From assembly GCA_025916675.1 (NCBI GenBank), contig CP098402.1, positions 987,205 through 1,051,204 on the forward strand: a stretch of 64,000 nucleotides of DNA, given 5' to 3'. Of the stretch, positions 52,038-59,913 are shown in pieces (position 1 is the stretch's first letter; every line of letters starts with the position of its first letter). Source of the DNA: Phycisphaera sp. GTDB lineage: Bacteria; Planctomycetota; Phycisphaerae; Phycisphaerales; UBA1924. Under the pieces are notes generated by a model. It saw nothing but the letters and a program-made list of their open reading frames with translations. It made no database searches and had not been told where the DNA came from. A program made the position numbers and the translations under genes.

Positions 52038-52120
52038 GGCATTGGGCATTGGGCAATAGGCAGTGGGTCTAAGGTGGGCGGTCTTGATCCGTTCCGCCCC
52101 ATTGCCCAATGCCCAATGCC
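52038..52120. repeat. Perfect 20-bp inverted repeat after the FG-GAP-like gene
   Basis: GGCATTGGGCATTGGGCAAT (52038-52057) and its exact complement at 52101-52120 flank a 43-bp loop; each arm is built from a GGGCATT(G) simple repeat. On the minus strand the structure starts 17 bp after the TAA at 52138-52140, so it may stop or protect that transcript. Confidence 0.65.
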
Positions 52121-52137
52121 TAGTGCCTACTGCCTTC

Positions 52138-53466
52138 TTACGAACACCCCGCATCGAACGCCGTTTGGAACGCCAGGAAGTCGAAGATGGTCAGCTCGCC
52201 GTCACCGTCGAAGTCGGCGATGGGGTCGCCGGCCTGGAAGAGGTTGAGGAAGGTGAGGAAGTCGAAGATGGTGAGGGCGCCGTCGGCGTCAAGGTCTGGC
52301 GCGCACAGCAGGCAGGCGAGGTCGTACACCTCGGCCATGCCCTGGTCTTCGCCGATGTGCAAGAACTCGCTGCAGCCGATGGCGAGCTGGCCACCGCCGA
52401 GGTCGACCGATTCGGCATAGTCAATACCGCCGACGGTCGAGACGATCCGTGCGGCGTGCCGCCACTGCCCGTCGGCTTCGCGTTGGAACAGGTGGGCCGC
52501 GCCGACGCCGGTGGTCCCTACCTCGCCCCTCGCGCCGATGGCCAGCAGATCGCCCTGGAGCGAGACGTCCCAGCCGAAGCGCGCGCCGTCCTGGGGCTGG
52601 GGTGCCAGCAACTCCTGGTGCAGCACCCATTGATCGCCATCGTAGTGGTAGACGTACGCCGCGCCGATCGAGCGATCGGCCACCCAGCGGCGGGCGATGG
52701 CGCCCACCACGAGCGTGTCGCCCTCGATCGCCAACGAGAAACCGAAGTTTGGGCCGTAATCGACGGGGCCGGGCTCGAGCTTTTGCACGAGTTCGGGTGA
52801 GCCGGCGTTATCCCAGCGGTACACATACACGGCACCATGTTCGTTCGGTATGCCGCGTGTATCTTCACCCGGTGCGCCAACAAGGATGAACTCATCGTTG
52901 ACGACAATCGCGTTACCGAAATAGACTCTCCCTGTTACGCCTTCACTCGGCCTCAGTTCGCCTACTTGCTGCCACTGGCCCGTGATCTGAGTAAAGGCAA
53001 GAACAGTCGTACCCCAGTTCGCTACCGCGGCCTTTTGGCCAAAGATGGCAACGGTCTCCCCCCACGGCGATCGTGAAGCGATATCTGGTGACCCCAAGCG
53101 GCCCGACTCGATCCAGCGTGCCCCATCGAAGTCGTAGATCACAGCCCCGCCATAGCGTTCCACACCCAGGCTGCCCGTGATGAACTTGTTACCGTCAAGC
53201 TCAATGTCTCCACCGCTCGCCCCGGGGACCGTGTGTGTAAACACCCAGTTGCCCCCGCCGTCACGTTCATAGGCGTAGATCTTGTCGGCGAACCGATCGT
53301 TCACCAACAGGTGCTCATCGCTGATGGCCACATCCTGCCCGAACTCAAGCAGCCTGGGCTCGAAATCCGGGAAGAATCGTTGAGGCTCGCACTGGGCGTG
53401 AGTCGTGGGCGTCTGGACGGTGGCGAGGGCGAAGCCGGCTAGGGCAGACAAAGTGGCGTGTATCAT
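52138..53466 (-). CDS. Secreted FG-GAP-like protein with C-terminal double calcium-loop tag
   Basis: 442 residues. Signal peptide LSALAGFALATVQTPTTHAQ. Blades of the FG-GAP_2 type occur: FGNAIVVNDEFILVGAPGED, FGFSLAIEGDTLVVGAIARR and FGWDVSLQGDLLAIGARGEV, with HGAVYVYRWDN-like strands. The last ~57 residues are the tag: CAPDLDADGALTIFDFLTF, then DFDGDGELTIFDFLAF, ending AFDAGCS. ATG 53466; an inverted repeat follows its stop. Presumably surface exposed. Confidence 0.86.
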   Translation of the reverse strand: MIHATLSALAGFALATVQTPTTHAQCEPQRFFPDFEPRLLEFGQDVAISDEHLLVNDRFADKIYAYERDGGGNWVFTHTVPGASGGDIELDGNKFITGSLGVERYGGAVIYDFDGARWIESGRLGSPDIASRSPWGETVAIFGQKAAVANWGTTVLAFTQITGQWQQVGELRPSEGVTGRVYFGNAIVVNDEFILVGAPGEDTRGIPNEHGAVYVYRWDNAGSPELVQKLEPGPVDYGPNFGFSLAIEGDTLVVGAIARRWVADRSIGAAYVYHYDGDQWVLHQELLAPQPQDGARFGWDVSLQGDLLAIGARGEVGTTGVGAAHLFQREADGQWRHAARIVSTVGGIDYAESVDLGGGQLAIGCSEFLHIGEDQGMAEVYDLACLLCAPDLDADGALTIFDFLTFLNLFQAGDPIADFDGDGELTIFDFLAFQTAFDAGCS

Positions 53467-53495
53467 ACTGCTATTGTGCGCGATTCCGGGGCCTG

Positions 53496-54658
53496 ATGCA
53501 AGGGCGACGACCTGCTCGTGCTGCGCCCCGCGACCTGCCGCCCGCTCCCGCGATCATCGAGTACGAGCCCGACCCGTACATCCGCCAGTACGCCGTCCAG
53601 GAGCCATTCCTGTACGAGGAGGTCGAGAACGCGCAATTATTCGTGTCCATCTCGGACGTTTCGAGCCTGAAACAAGACCGGATCCGGGTCGCGGGGCTCT
53701 GGTTCGATGACAGCGACCCAGACCCGCTCGAACACCGTTGGCGTTATACCCAGCACATCGAGAATAACGCGGCCAAGAATTACCCCCTTCTCGACGTCGG
53801 CGTCGGCGCCCCATTGGAGTTCCACTACGGCGGAACATATCAAGTTTCGACGCCCGACAGCAGCTTCAATCCAAGGGCACCCGGGGGCTTTATCTCTTCG
53901 GCGGTGCTCGCCAAGGACGCCGAGGGTGATGTCCGGCTCTTCGTCACGCACTACGCGCGGCCTGCCGGAATGAGCGGGGCCGAGGACCGGGTCGTCGTGC
54001 AGTGGTACGTTATCGATGCGAACCTCGACAACTTCCGCGTGATCCAGAACCCGCCCGTGTGGAATCCGACGATCATCACGGGTGGCCGCATCGAGTCCGA
54101 TGGTACGGACGATGGCGATTGCTATTATCCGTCCATCGGCGTCACCCGGCAGGGCGTGGCGTACATCGAGTACACGTTCTCGAATGGTGATACGTGGCCC
54201 GAGATCCGCCGCGTCAAGCTGACAAGCGACTACTCCGCCGTCGATACCAGCGTGCTCCTGAAAGCGGGACCGATCAATCGGAGTTATGAGGACGGTGTGA
54301 CAACACCAAGTGGTGATCCGAACGACGCGTGGGCCGACTTCTCCGACATGCAACACGATCCGTTCCTGTGCAAGCTCTGGTCGGTCCATACGCTGGTGCA
54401 TGAGCTCACCAACGAGCCCGATCCGACCTCGCCGGTCGACATGGACAAGCGCGACATCTGGCTTTTCGAGAACCGCACACGCCCTTCTGCTTCAGTCCCG
54501 ACATGAACGGCAACAGCATGGTCGAGTCCGGCGATGCCCTGCTGTTCAACAACTACTACGCGACGCAGGACGACCGCGCCGACGCCGACGCGAACGGTGA
54601 TGTGGACATCAACGACATGGCGATCTTCCTAGACGCCTACACCGCCGGCGTGCCCTAA
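53496..54658 (+). pseudogene. Frameshifted secreted-type protein with a dockerin of a different family
   Basis: The frame from 53496 encodes a beta-rich protein (IIEYEPDPYIRQYAVQEPF and so on) but has no signal peptide. A hydrophobic VACIILLLCAIPG lies just upstream in another frame (GTG 53453). At the 3' end the frame stops at 54506, while a neighbouring frame from about 54482 continues FCFSPDMNGNSMVESGDAL, then ADADANGDVDINDMAIFLDA and ends TAGVP at 54658. This is a two-loop dockerin without the LFDFLAFQ core. A break near 54475-54490, and probably a second near the start, suggest a decaying gene. Confidence 0.68.
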
Positions 54659-54691
54659 CGAGCGAGCCCGAGAATCCTGCAAGCACCCCCA

Positions 54692-54717
54692 CGGGCCCGC
54701 CAACGCGGGCCCGTTTT
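54692..54717 (+). terminator. Rho-independent terminator
   Basis: CGGGCCCGC (54692-54700), loop CAAC, GCGGGCCCG (54705-54713), then TTTT. A 9-bp perfect GC stem followed by a short U-run, 33 bp after the stop of the frameshifted gene. Confidence 0.85.
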
Positions 54718-54776
54718 CATTCCCCCTTCGAGCCCTTCGCGTTCGATCTCTTCTCGCGTGTTGGCCTGCGATCGGT

Positions 54777-54804
54777 GGCCGCGTGCTTACGCAGCGCGGC
54801 TCGG
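54777..54804 (+). repeat. Array-associated box F, copy C
   Basis: GGCCGCGTGCTTACGCAG followed by CGCGGCTCGG. 25 of 28 bases match copy B on the opposite strand at 51997-52024. It lies 165 bp before array C, with ACCAGCCCGC (54871-54880) between them; array A has the same decamer at the same distance from its degenerate box (65 versus 66 bp). Confidence 0.65.
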
Positions 54805-54969
54805 ACGGAGGGATCGCCCCCACGGAGTGGGCCCGCGCTGGCGTTTGGACAGAACCCTGCCACGGAGTGGACCAGCCCGCGTTCTCGGCCCATGGATAAC
54901 CCAAACACCAGGATTCCCAGCGTCGAAGGCCGGTTTTCTCAGAATCCGGACGTTGGGAGATCGATGAAA

Positions 54970-55200
54970 AACGATCCGAATTGTGTTGGGAACGATTCCC
55001 AACACAATTTGGATCGTTCCCAACACATGGGGGATCGCTCCACACACATGGAAAACGGTTCCCGACACATGGGGGATCGTTCCGAGCACATGCGGAACCG
55101 CCCCCCTTCGATGAGGAATCGCTGCCACACGTTCTGGAATGGCCGCCACGGCCTGGGGGGCCGCTGGCCTTCGATGGCAGGGGCCGGGCGCTGGCAGGGA
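54970..55200 (+). repeat. 21-bp tandem array C (eleven units)
   Basis: Eleven consecutive 21-bp units from 54970 to 55200 with no length variation. The clearest (units 3, 5, 6) have cores GATCGTTCCCAACACATGGG, AACGGTTCCCGACACATGGG and GATCGTTCCGAGCACATGCG; units become more divergent toward 55200. The 742-bp gap 54659-55400 holds a terminator, box F and this array; its last 200 bp are GC-rich with a CCTGGAAGGCACC direct repeat (about 55288 and 55377) and no credible gene before atpG. Confidence 0.8.
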
Positions 55201-55400
55201 TGTAGGTGGTGGTCCCCCTCACCCCTCACCCATGCCCCTTGGCCCATGCCCGCCGGGACGGCGAGCCGGGCCCCCAAGGACCCTGCCTGGAAGGCACCCG
55301 ACCGGAGGCCCGCCCGGCTGGAAGCCCCACGGTCGGGGGCCATGGCGCGAGCGTTTCGTGGCAAAGAACCCCGCCTGGAAGGCACCTATGCTTGCCGCCT

Positions 55401-56282
55401 ATGGCCAAGACCCGTGAAATCAAGAAGCGCATCAAGGCGGTCAAGAACATCCAGCGGATCACCCGCACGATGCAGATGATCGCCACCAGCAAGTTCGCCA
55501 AGAGCCAGAGCCGGGCCGAGGCGACCAAGCCGTACACCGAGGGCATCTTCGAGCTGGTCCAGGAGCTGGCCGCCACCGCCGGCAACGTCAACCACCCGCT
55601 CATCGAGGGCCCCGAGGGCGGATTCAAGGACGACGCCAAGCCGCTGACCCTGGTCATCACCAGCGACCGCGGCCTGTGCGGCCCCTACAACGGCTCGATC
55701 CTGCGCACGGCCATCAAGAAGCTGCGGGCCGACAAGGCTGCCATTGGTGGCCCCGTCGAGGTCGTGGGCAAGAAGGGCGTGGCCTTCATGAAATTCAACG
55801 GCGTGCAGGTGACCAAGCACCACACGCAGTTCAGCGACCGCCCCGAGTTCGAGGACGTCCAGGAACTCGCCCAGAACTACATCGAGCTGTTCGAGGCCGG
55901 CCGCATCACCGGCGTCAACCTCGTCTACATGCGGTACGAGAGCGTGGCCAAGCAGACCCCCGCGAGCGTGCAGCTGCTGCCCCTCAAGCCGCCCGCCGTC
56001 GAGGCGGAAGCCGGCGCGATGACCGCCCAGTACGAGTTCAGCCCCGACGCCGAGGGCCTGCTGGCCGAGCTGCTGCCCGAGACGGTGAAGACCACGCTGT
56101 TCCAGGCCTTCAACGACGCCGTGGTGAGCGAGAACATCGCCCGCATGGTGGCGATGAAGTCGGCGACGGACAACGCCGGCAAGATGGGCAAGGCCCTGAA
56201 GCGCAAGTTCAACCGTGCGCGCCAGGCCCAGATCACGACCGAACTGACGGAGATCGTGTCGGGTGCCGCGGCGCTGGGGTAG
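55401..56282 (+). CDS. atpG: ATP synthase F1 gamma subunit
   Basis: 293 residues. The N-terminal helix MAKTREIKKRIKAVKNIQRI and TRTMQMIATSKFAKSQ, the central LVITSDRGLCGPYNGSILRT and the C-terminal helix ENIARMVAMKSATDNAGKM with ARQAQITTELTEIVSGAAAL are all diagnostic. It forms the rotating shaft of F1. No other atp gene is within the window on either side, although atpG normally lies between atpA and atpD. ATG 55401; the upstream gap holds array C. Confidence 0.95.
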   Translation: MAKTREIKKRIKAVKNIQRITRTMQMIATSKFAKSQSRAEATKPYTEGIFELVQELAATAGNVNHPLIEGPEGGFKDDAKPLTLVITSDRGLCGPYNGSILRTAIKKLRADKAAIGGPVEVVGKKGVAFMKFNGVQVTKHHTQFSDRPEFEDVQELAQNYIELFEAGRITGVNLVYMRYESVAKQTPASVQLLPLKPPAVEAEAGAMTAQYEFSPDAEGLLAELLPETVKTTLFQAFNDAVVSENIARMVAMKSATDNAGKMGKALKRKFNRARQAQITTELTEIVSGAAALG

Positions 56283-56329
56283 CGAGCAAATTCTCCTGGC
56301 TGGAATCGACGAGAGTTCGGAGAAAACTT

Positions 56330-57076
56330 ATGGAAAGCCAACGAGGTCTTAGCGTCTTTGGGGTTGTTGCAAGCATCATCGCGATTGTGGTAGCAATCGT
56401 TTCCTTATCAAGGTATACCTTTGGATTAGAGAGTCGTCTCTCTATTTTAGAAAACTGGAAGAATTCGCACAGCTCCCATGTGGAGTTAACGCCGGAACAA
56501 TTTAGTCAATTTCAAAGAGTGCTTTCGATCGACCATGCCGTAAGTACAGGTAGCGATGAGGCACCCGGAAGCGGTACTCATCTTGCGCACGTGATTCCCA
56601 TTGGTTCAGTTGTTGCTTGGCCAGGTCCTATTCCACAAGACGAAGAGTGGAAGCTGCGGTGGCAAGTGTGTGATGGATCCACAGTTAAGAATTCCAAGGA
56701 ACTCTGGTTTGTGCTTCAACCCTATCAAGAGGATGGCTTGACGGAAGAGTCGGAGTTCTTGAAGCTTCCTGATTTCCGAGGGTACTTTCTTCGGGGCCTG
56801 GATCAAACGAGGCGTGTAGATCTCGAGCGACGGGTTCTCGGAGAATCCCAGTCAGCCTCGCTGGAGAATCATGTTCATGAACTCGACTTGTCGGCGTGGG
56901 AAACGGATGGGCATCATTTTCAACCGATAAGTGGCAAATCAGACAACAGTAAGACTCCACCTGTCATTGCTAGTTTGAAGGTATTTAAAACCAACATGGA
57001 TGACGAGGACGAGGCCAAGAAAGAAACACGCCCGGCGAACTACGCTGTTCACTGGGTGATGAAGATTGCTCACTAG
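56330..57076 (+). CDS. AT-richer membrane-anchored tail-collar-like protein
   Basis: 248 residues. N-terminal transmembrane helix (VFGVVASIIAIVVAIVSLS), a short coiled coil, then a beta-rich domain. IPIGSVVAWPGPIPQDEEW, LRWQVCDGSTV, LPDFRGYFLRGLDQTRRVDL and ENHVHELDLS, with RPANYAVHWVMKI at the end, are the order of motifs in phage tail-collar/tail-fibre proteins. Base composition is visibly AT-richer than neighbouring genes, suggesting transfer. ATG 56330, 47 bp after atpG. Role unknown. Confidence 0.75.
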   Translation: MESQRGLSVFGVVASIIAIVVAIVSLSRYTFGLESRLSILENWKNSHSSHVELTPEQFSQFQRVLSIDHAVSTGSDEAPGSGTHLAHVIPIGSVVAWPGPIPQDEEWKLRWQVCDGSTVKNSKELWFVLQPYQEDGLTEESEFLKLPDFRGYFLRGLDQTRRVDLERRVLGESQSASLENHVHELDLSAWETDGHHFQPISGKSDNSKTPPVIASLKVFKTNMDDEDEAKKETRPANYAVHWVMKIAH

Positions 57077-57100
57077 CGGTTGTTCAATGAATGTTGGAGT

Positions 57101-57868
57101 TCATCTGGCTACTCTTTGATACCAATGCACCGCCGTCGACCCATACTCGTGCGTCTCCGGCCCGACCGCCCCCTCGATCTCCAGCGGCCCCTCGATGAAC
57201 TTGGGTTCTTCGTCCTCGATCGCCTCACCCGCCGCAATGGCCTCGAACATCGCCTCGATCTCGTCGATGTCCTGAGTGTCGAGCGAACCGTCGTCGAGGC
57301 TCAGTGATACGACTTCCTCACGCGGCTTGCGATGCTTCTTGTATCGCGGTTCCGGCTCGGGTTCTTCGGTCTTTGGCATCTGCAGGAAGGGCCACGGCGT
57401 GCGCAGCAGCAGGTAGCCGTCGTCGGTGAGCTTCTGCACGAGCCTGCCCGCCTGCGCCAGCACGCGCTGCCAGCTCTGCGGGTCGCGGGCCAGCGGGTAG
57501 GGCGGGTCCATCATGACGATGGTCACCGGGCTCGGGCATCGAGCGAACGCCAGCGGCCCGAGCGCATCGCCCTCGACGATCTCGCTCGCGGCCGTCGCGT
57601 CAAGCTTGGCGATGTTGTCCCGGAGGATCTCGCGGATCTTCCGATCACGCTCGACGAACACCGCTCGCGTCGCGCCGCGGCTGATGGCTTCGAGCCCGAA
57701 CGAGCCCGTGCCGGCGAACACGTCCATGACGGTGGGGCCCTCGACCAGGTGCCCCTGGAGCATGTTGAAGATCGACTCGCGCACCCGATCGGGCAGCGGC
57801 CGCGTCGTCTTGGCGTCCGGGGGGCCTGTCAGGATGGTCCGCTTGTATTGCCCGCCGATGATGCGCAT
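57101..57868 (-). CDS. rsmD: 16S rRNA (guanine966-N2)-methyltransferase RsmD
   Basis: 255 residues. Start MRIIGGQYKRTILTGPPDAK, TRPLPDRVRESIFNML, the SAM loop VMDVFAGTGSFGLEAISRGA and the catalytic MMDPPYPLA match RsmD. It methylates G966 of 16S rRNA. Homologues are about 180-200 residues; here an acidic/basic insertion follows residue ~165 (EEPEPEPRYKKHRKPREE and LDTQDIDEIEAMFEAIAAGE) before the final TAVHWYQRVAR. Confidence 0.9.
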   Translation of the reverse strand: MRIIGGQYKRTILTGPPDAKTTRPLPDRVRESIFNMLQGHLVEGPTVMDVFAGTGSFGLEAISRGATRAVFVERDRKIREILRDNIAKLDATAASEIVEGDALGPLAFARCPSPVTIVMMDPPYPLARDPQSWQRVLAQAGRLVQKLTDDGYLLLRTPWPFLQMPKTEEPEPEPRYKKHRKPREEVVSLSLDDGSLDTQDIDEIEAMFEAIAAGEAIEDEEPKFIEGPLEIEGAVGPETHEYGSTAVHWYQRVAR

Positions 57869-57905
57869 GGCCCAGCAAAGCGCCGCGGGCGGCCAGAGTC
57901 AAGGC

Positions 57906-59270
57906 CTAGATGGCACTCTGCCCATCGGTGTTATTCGAGCCCAGCGTTGCAGGCTCGCTGACGAGCTCGAGCCGCACCCGCCGCACGCGCGTCTGCTCGG
58001 CGCTGGTCACGATCAAGCGGATGTCGCCCTCAACCCACTCGTCGCCGATGTCCGGGATCCGGCCCAGCCGGGTCGAGACGTAGCCGCCCACGGTGTCGTA
58101 GTCGTCTTCTTCGGGCAGCTCAACGTTCAGCGGCCGTAGCGCGTCATTCGCGTCGTCGATGTGCATCTGGGCGTCGATCTCGGCGTTGCGTTTCTCAAGG
58201 TCGAGCTTGACCTCGGGCTCGTCCTCGGGCGCGTCCTCGTACTCGTCGTGGATCTCGCCGAAGACCTCCTCGACGATGTCCTCGATGGTCACCAGCCCGG
58301 CCGTCCCGCCGTACTCGTCGGCCACCATCGCGATATGCACGCGGCTCTGGATCATCTCACGGAGCAATTCGCGCACCGTCTTGGTCTCTGGGATGAACAG
58401 GGCCGTTCGGAGGATGCTCTGCAAATTGAAATGCTCGGCATGCCCGTTGTCGGGCTCGGCCAGCCACTTGAGCAAGTCCTTGGCGTACAGGAAGCCGGTA
58501 ATCTCGTCGAGGTTCTCGCGGTACACCGGTATGCGGCTGTGGTGGCTGTCGCGCACGTACTGCTTCACCTGGGACAGATCGTCGGTGTAGCTCAGCGCCT
58601 CGATCGTGGTGCGCGGTGTCATGATCTCGTCCACGCTCGTCGAGCGGAACTCGACCACCGCCTCGATCATGTCGCGCTCGGTCTCGTCGACGCCTCCGAA
58701 GCGCTCGGCCTGCTCGACCGCGCTCAGGATCTCCGCCTCGGCCCGATCTCCCTCGTCGCCATCAGCGCCGGCCAGCCGGCGCACAACCTCATCGAAGAAC
58801 AGGTACAGCCCGGCGAACGGCTTCAGCGGGATCATCAATCCCCGGATCAGGGGTGCGAAACACCGCAGCGTCGGACCCCAGGCGTGTCGCGCGATTGCCG
58901 CTGGCAGGGCCATGTTGGTCAACCAGAGGATCGGGGCGGCGATCGCCACACCCAGCACTAGCGAGACCCAGCTCACGTCGATACCGCCACTGGCGTCGGG
59001 CTCGTTCAGCACGATCGCCAGAAGCAGAACCACCGCCACGGGCACCAATAGGCTAAAGGCGATACGCGGCAGCGCGATCGCGCCGGCCGACACGTCGGCC
59101 GTGTCCAGGATCGAGCGGATGCGATCCCGCTTGGCATCGTCGGCGATGCTTCGAAGCCAATCCTCACCCGCCACGCGGTGGGCGTGCCGCAGCGTCTGGT
59201 GTAGTACGGCGAAAACGCATCCAACGATCGCCGAGACAACAGCAATCCAGAACCACACCATCGCGGTCAT
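57906..59270 (-). CDS. CorC/HlyC-like CBS-domain membrane protein (YbeX/YtfL type)
   Basis: 454 residues. Four N-terminal hydrophobic segments (DUF21-like), then two CBS domains around residues 205-330: SVDEIMTPRTTIEALSYTDD, SHHSRIPVYRENLDEITGFL, VAMVADEYGGTAGLVTIED and IVEEVFGEIHDEYED. A CorC-type C-terminal domain ends the protein (YDTVGGYVSTRLGRIPDIGD). Members are linked to magnesium/cobalt efflux and, as YbeX, to ribosome quality control; the start overlaps ybeY (ATGA), the classical ybeY-ybeX pairing. Confidence 0.88.
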   Translation of the reverse strand: MTAMVWFWIAVVSAIVGCVFAVLHQTLRHAHRVAGEDWLRSIADDAKRDRIRSILDTADVSAGAIALPRIAFSLLVPVAVVLLLAIVLNEPDASGGIDVSWVSLVLGVAIAAPILWLTNMALPAAIARHAWGPTLRCFAPLIRGLMIPLKPFAGLYLFFDEVVRRLAGADGDEGDRAEAEILSAVEQAERFGGVDETERDMIEAVVEFRSTSVDEIMTPRTTIEALSYTDDLSQVKQYVRDSHHSRIPVYRENLDEITGFLYAKDLLKWLAEPDNGHAEHFNLQSILRTALFIPETKTVRELLREMIQSRVHIAMVADEYGGTAGLVTIEDIVEEVFGEIHDEYEDAPEDEPEVKLDLEKRNAEIDAQMHIDDANDALRPLNVELPEEDDYDTVGGYVSTRLGRIPDIGDEWVEGDIRLIVTSAEQTRVRRVRLELVSEPATLGSNNTDGQSAI

Positions 59271-59854
59271 GCCGAGGCTCCCCGCGAGTTGGGATCCGGG
59301 GAGAAGGTCGCCCCGACGCCAATCGCTTCGAGGAGTTCGTCTTCAAGGGCGTGCATGCGCTGGTACGAATTCTCGTCATAGTCGTCGTGGCCCAGGCAGT
59401 GCAGCAGCCCATGCACGACGTAGAGCAGCAACTCACGCTCGACCGAATAGCCGTGCTCGCTCGCCTTGCGGGCGGCTTCATCAACGCACACCAGCAGATC
59501 GGCGTCCACGGGTGCCCCGCGAACTGCGGCCCCGTCGGCAAGATCAAAGGTCATCACGTCGGTCGTGTCCGGCTCGCCCAGGTGTTTCTCGTGGGCCTTC
59601 GCCATCTCGGTATCGCACACGACCCGGACGCGCAACTCACCCTCAAGATTAAGGTGCTCGCTTGCCCGGCGGGCGTTCTCAACGAGCCACGCCTCGGCCG
59701 AGCCATCGATAGCGGCCGAGGCTTCGCGACTGAGGGTGAGATCAACAACCAAACCCCCGGCTTCGCTCGCGCGTTCAGGGGGCTCCTCGGCACTACTCGC
59801 CGGCTCGGGTTCGTCGTTGCCCGCAGGAGATTCGTGGTCAAGCTGGACGGTCAT
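59267..59854 (-). CDS. ybeY: Endoribonuclease YbeY (rRNA maturation)
   Basis: 195 residues. An acidic/Pro-rich first 35 residues precedes the YbeY fold: RVRVVCDTEMAKAHEKHLGE, TDVMTFDLADG and LLLYVVHGLLHCLGHDDYDE. The zinc site normally reads HGxLHxxGxDH; here the third histidine position is Asp (HGLLHCLGHDD), with a His two residues earlier. It functions in 16S rRNA 3' processing. ATG 59854. Its stop overlaps the CorC-like gene. Confidence 0.9.
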   Translation of the reverse strand: MTVQLDHESPAGNDEPEPASSAEEPPERASEAGGLVVDLTLSREASAAIDGSAEAWLVENARRASEHLNLEGELRVRVVCDTEMAKAHEKHLGEPDTTDVMTFDLADGAAVRGAPVDADLLVCVDEAARKASEHGYSVERELLLYVVHGLLHCLGHDDYDENSYQRMHALEDELLEAIGVGATFSPDPNSRGASA

Positions 59855-59913
59855 GTCCGGGTCGGTCCTCCAATGGACAAGTCTACCGCCGTAAACGGCC
59901 CGGCGGAGCCGAA

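Noticed and set aside
51225-52056. Protein-coding genes over array B (270 codons plus strand, 311 codons minus strand)
   Set aside because: Both are open because of high GC and the 21-bp period; no start signals, no family, and the frame equivalent to array C is interrupted by a stop.
45430-55200. CRISPR arrays
   Set aside because: The 21-bp units are contiguous and divergent, with no constant repeat alternating with unique spacers, and there are no cas genes.
54775-55479. Protein-coding gene over array C continuing into atpG DNA
   Set aside because: It would overlap atpG out of frame, has no ribosome-binding site and no recognised domain; kept as a hypothesis in the array findings.
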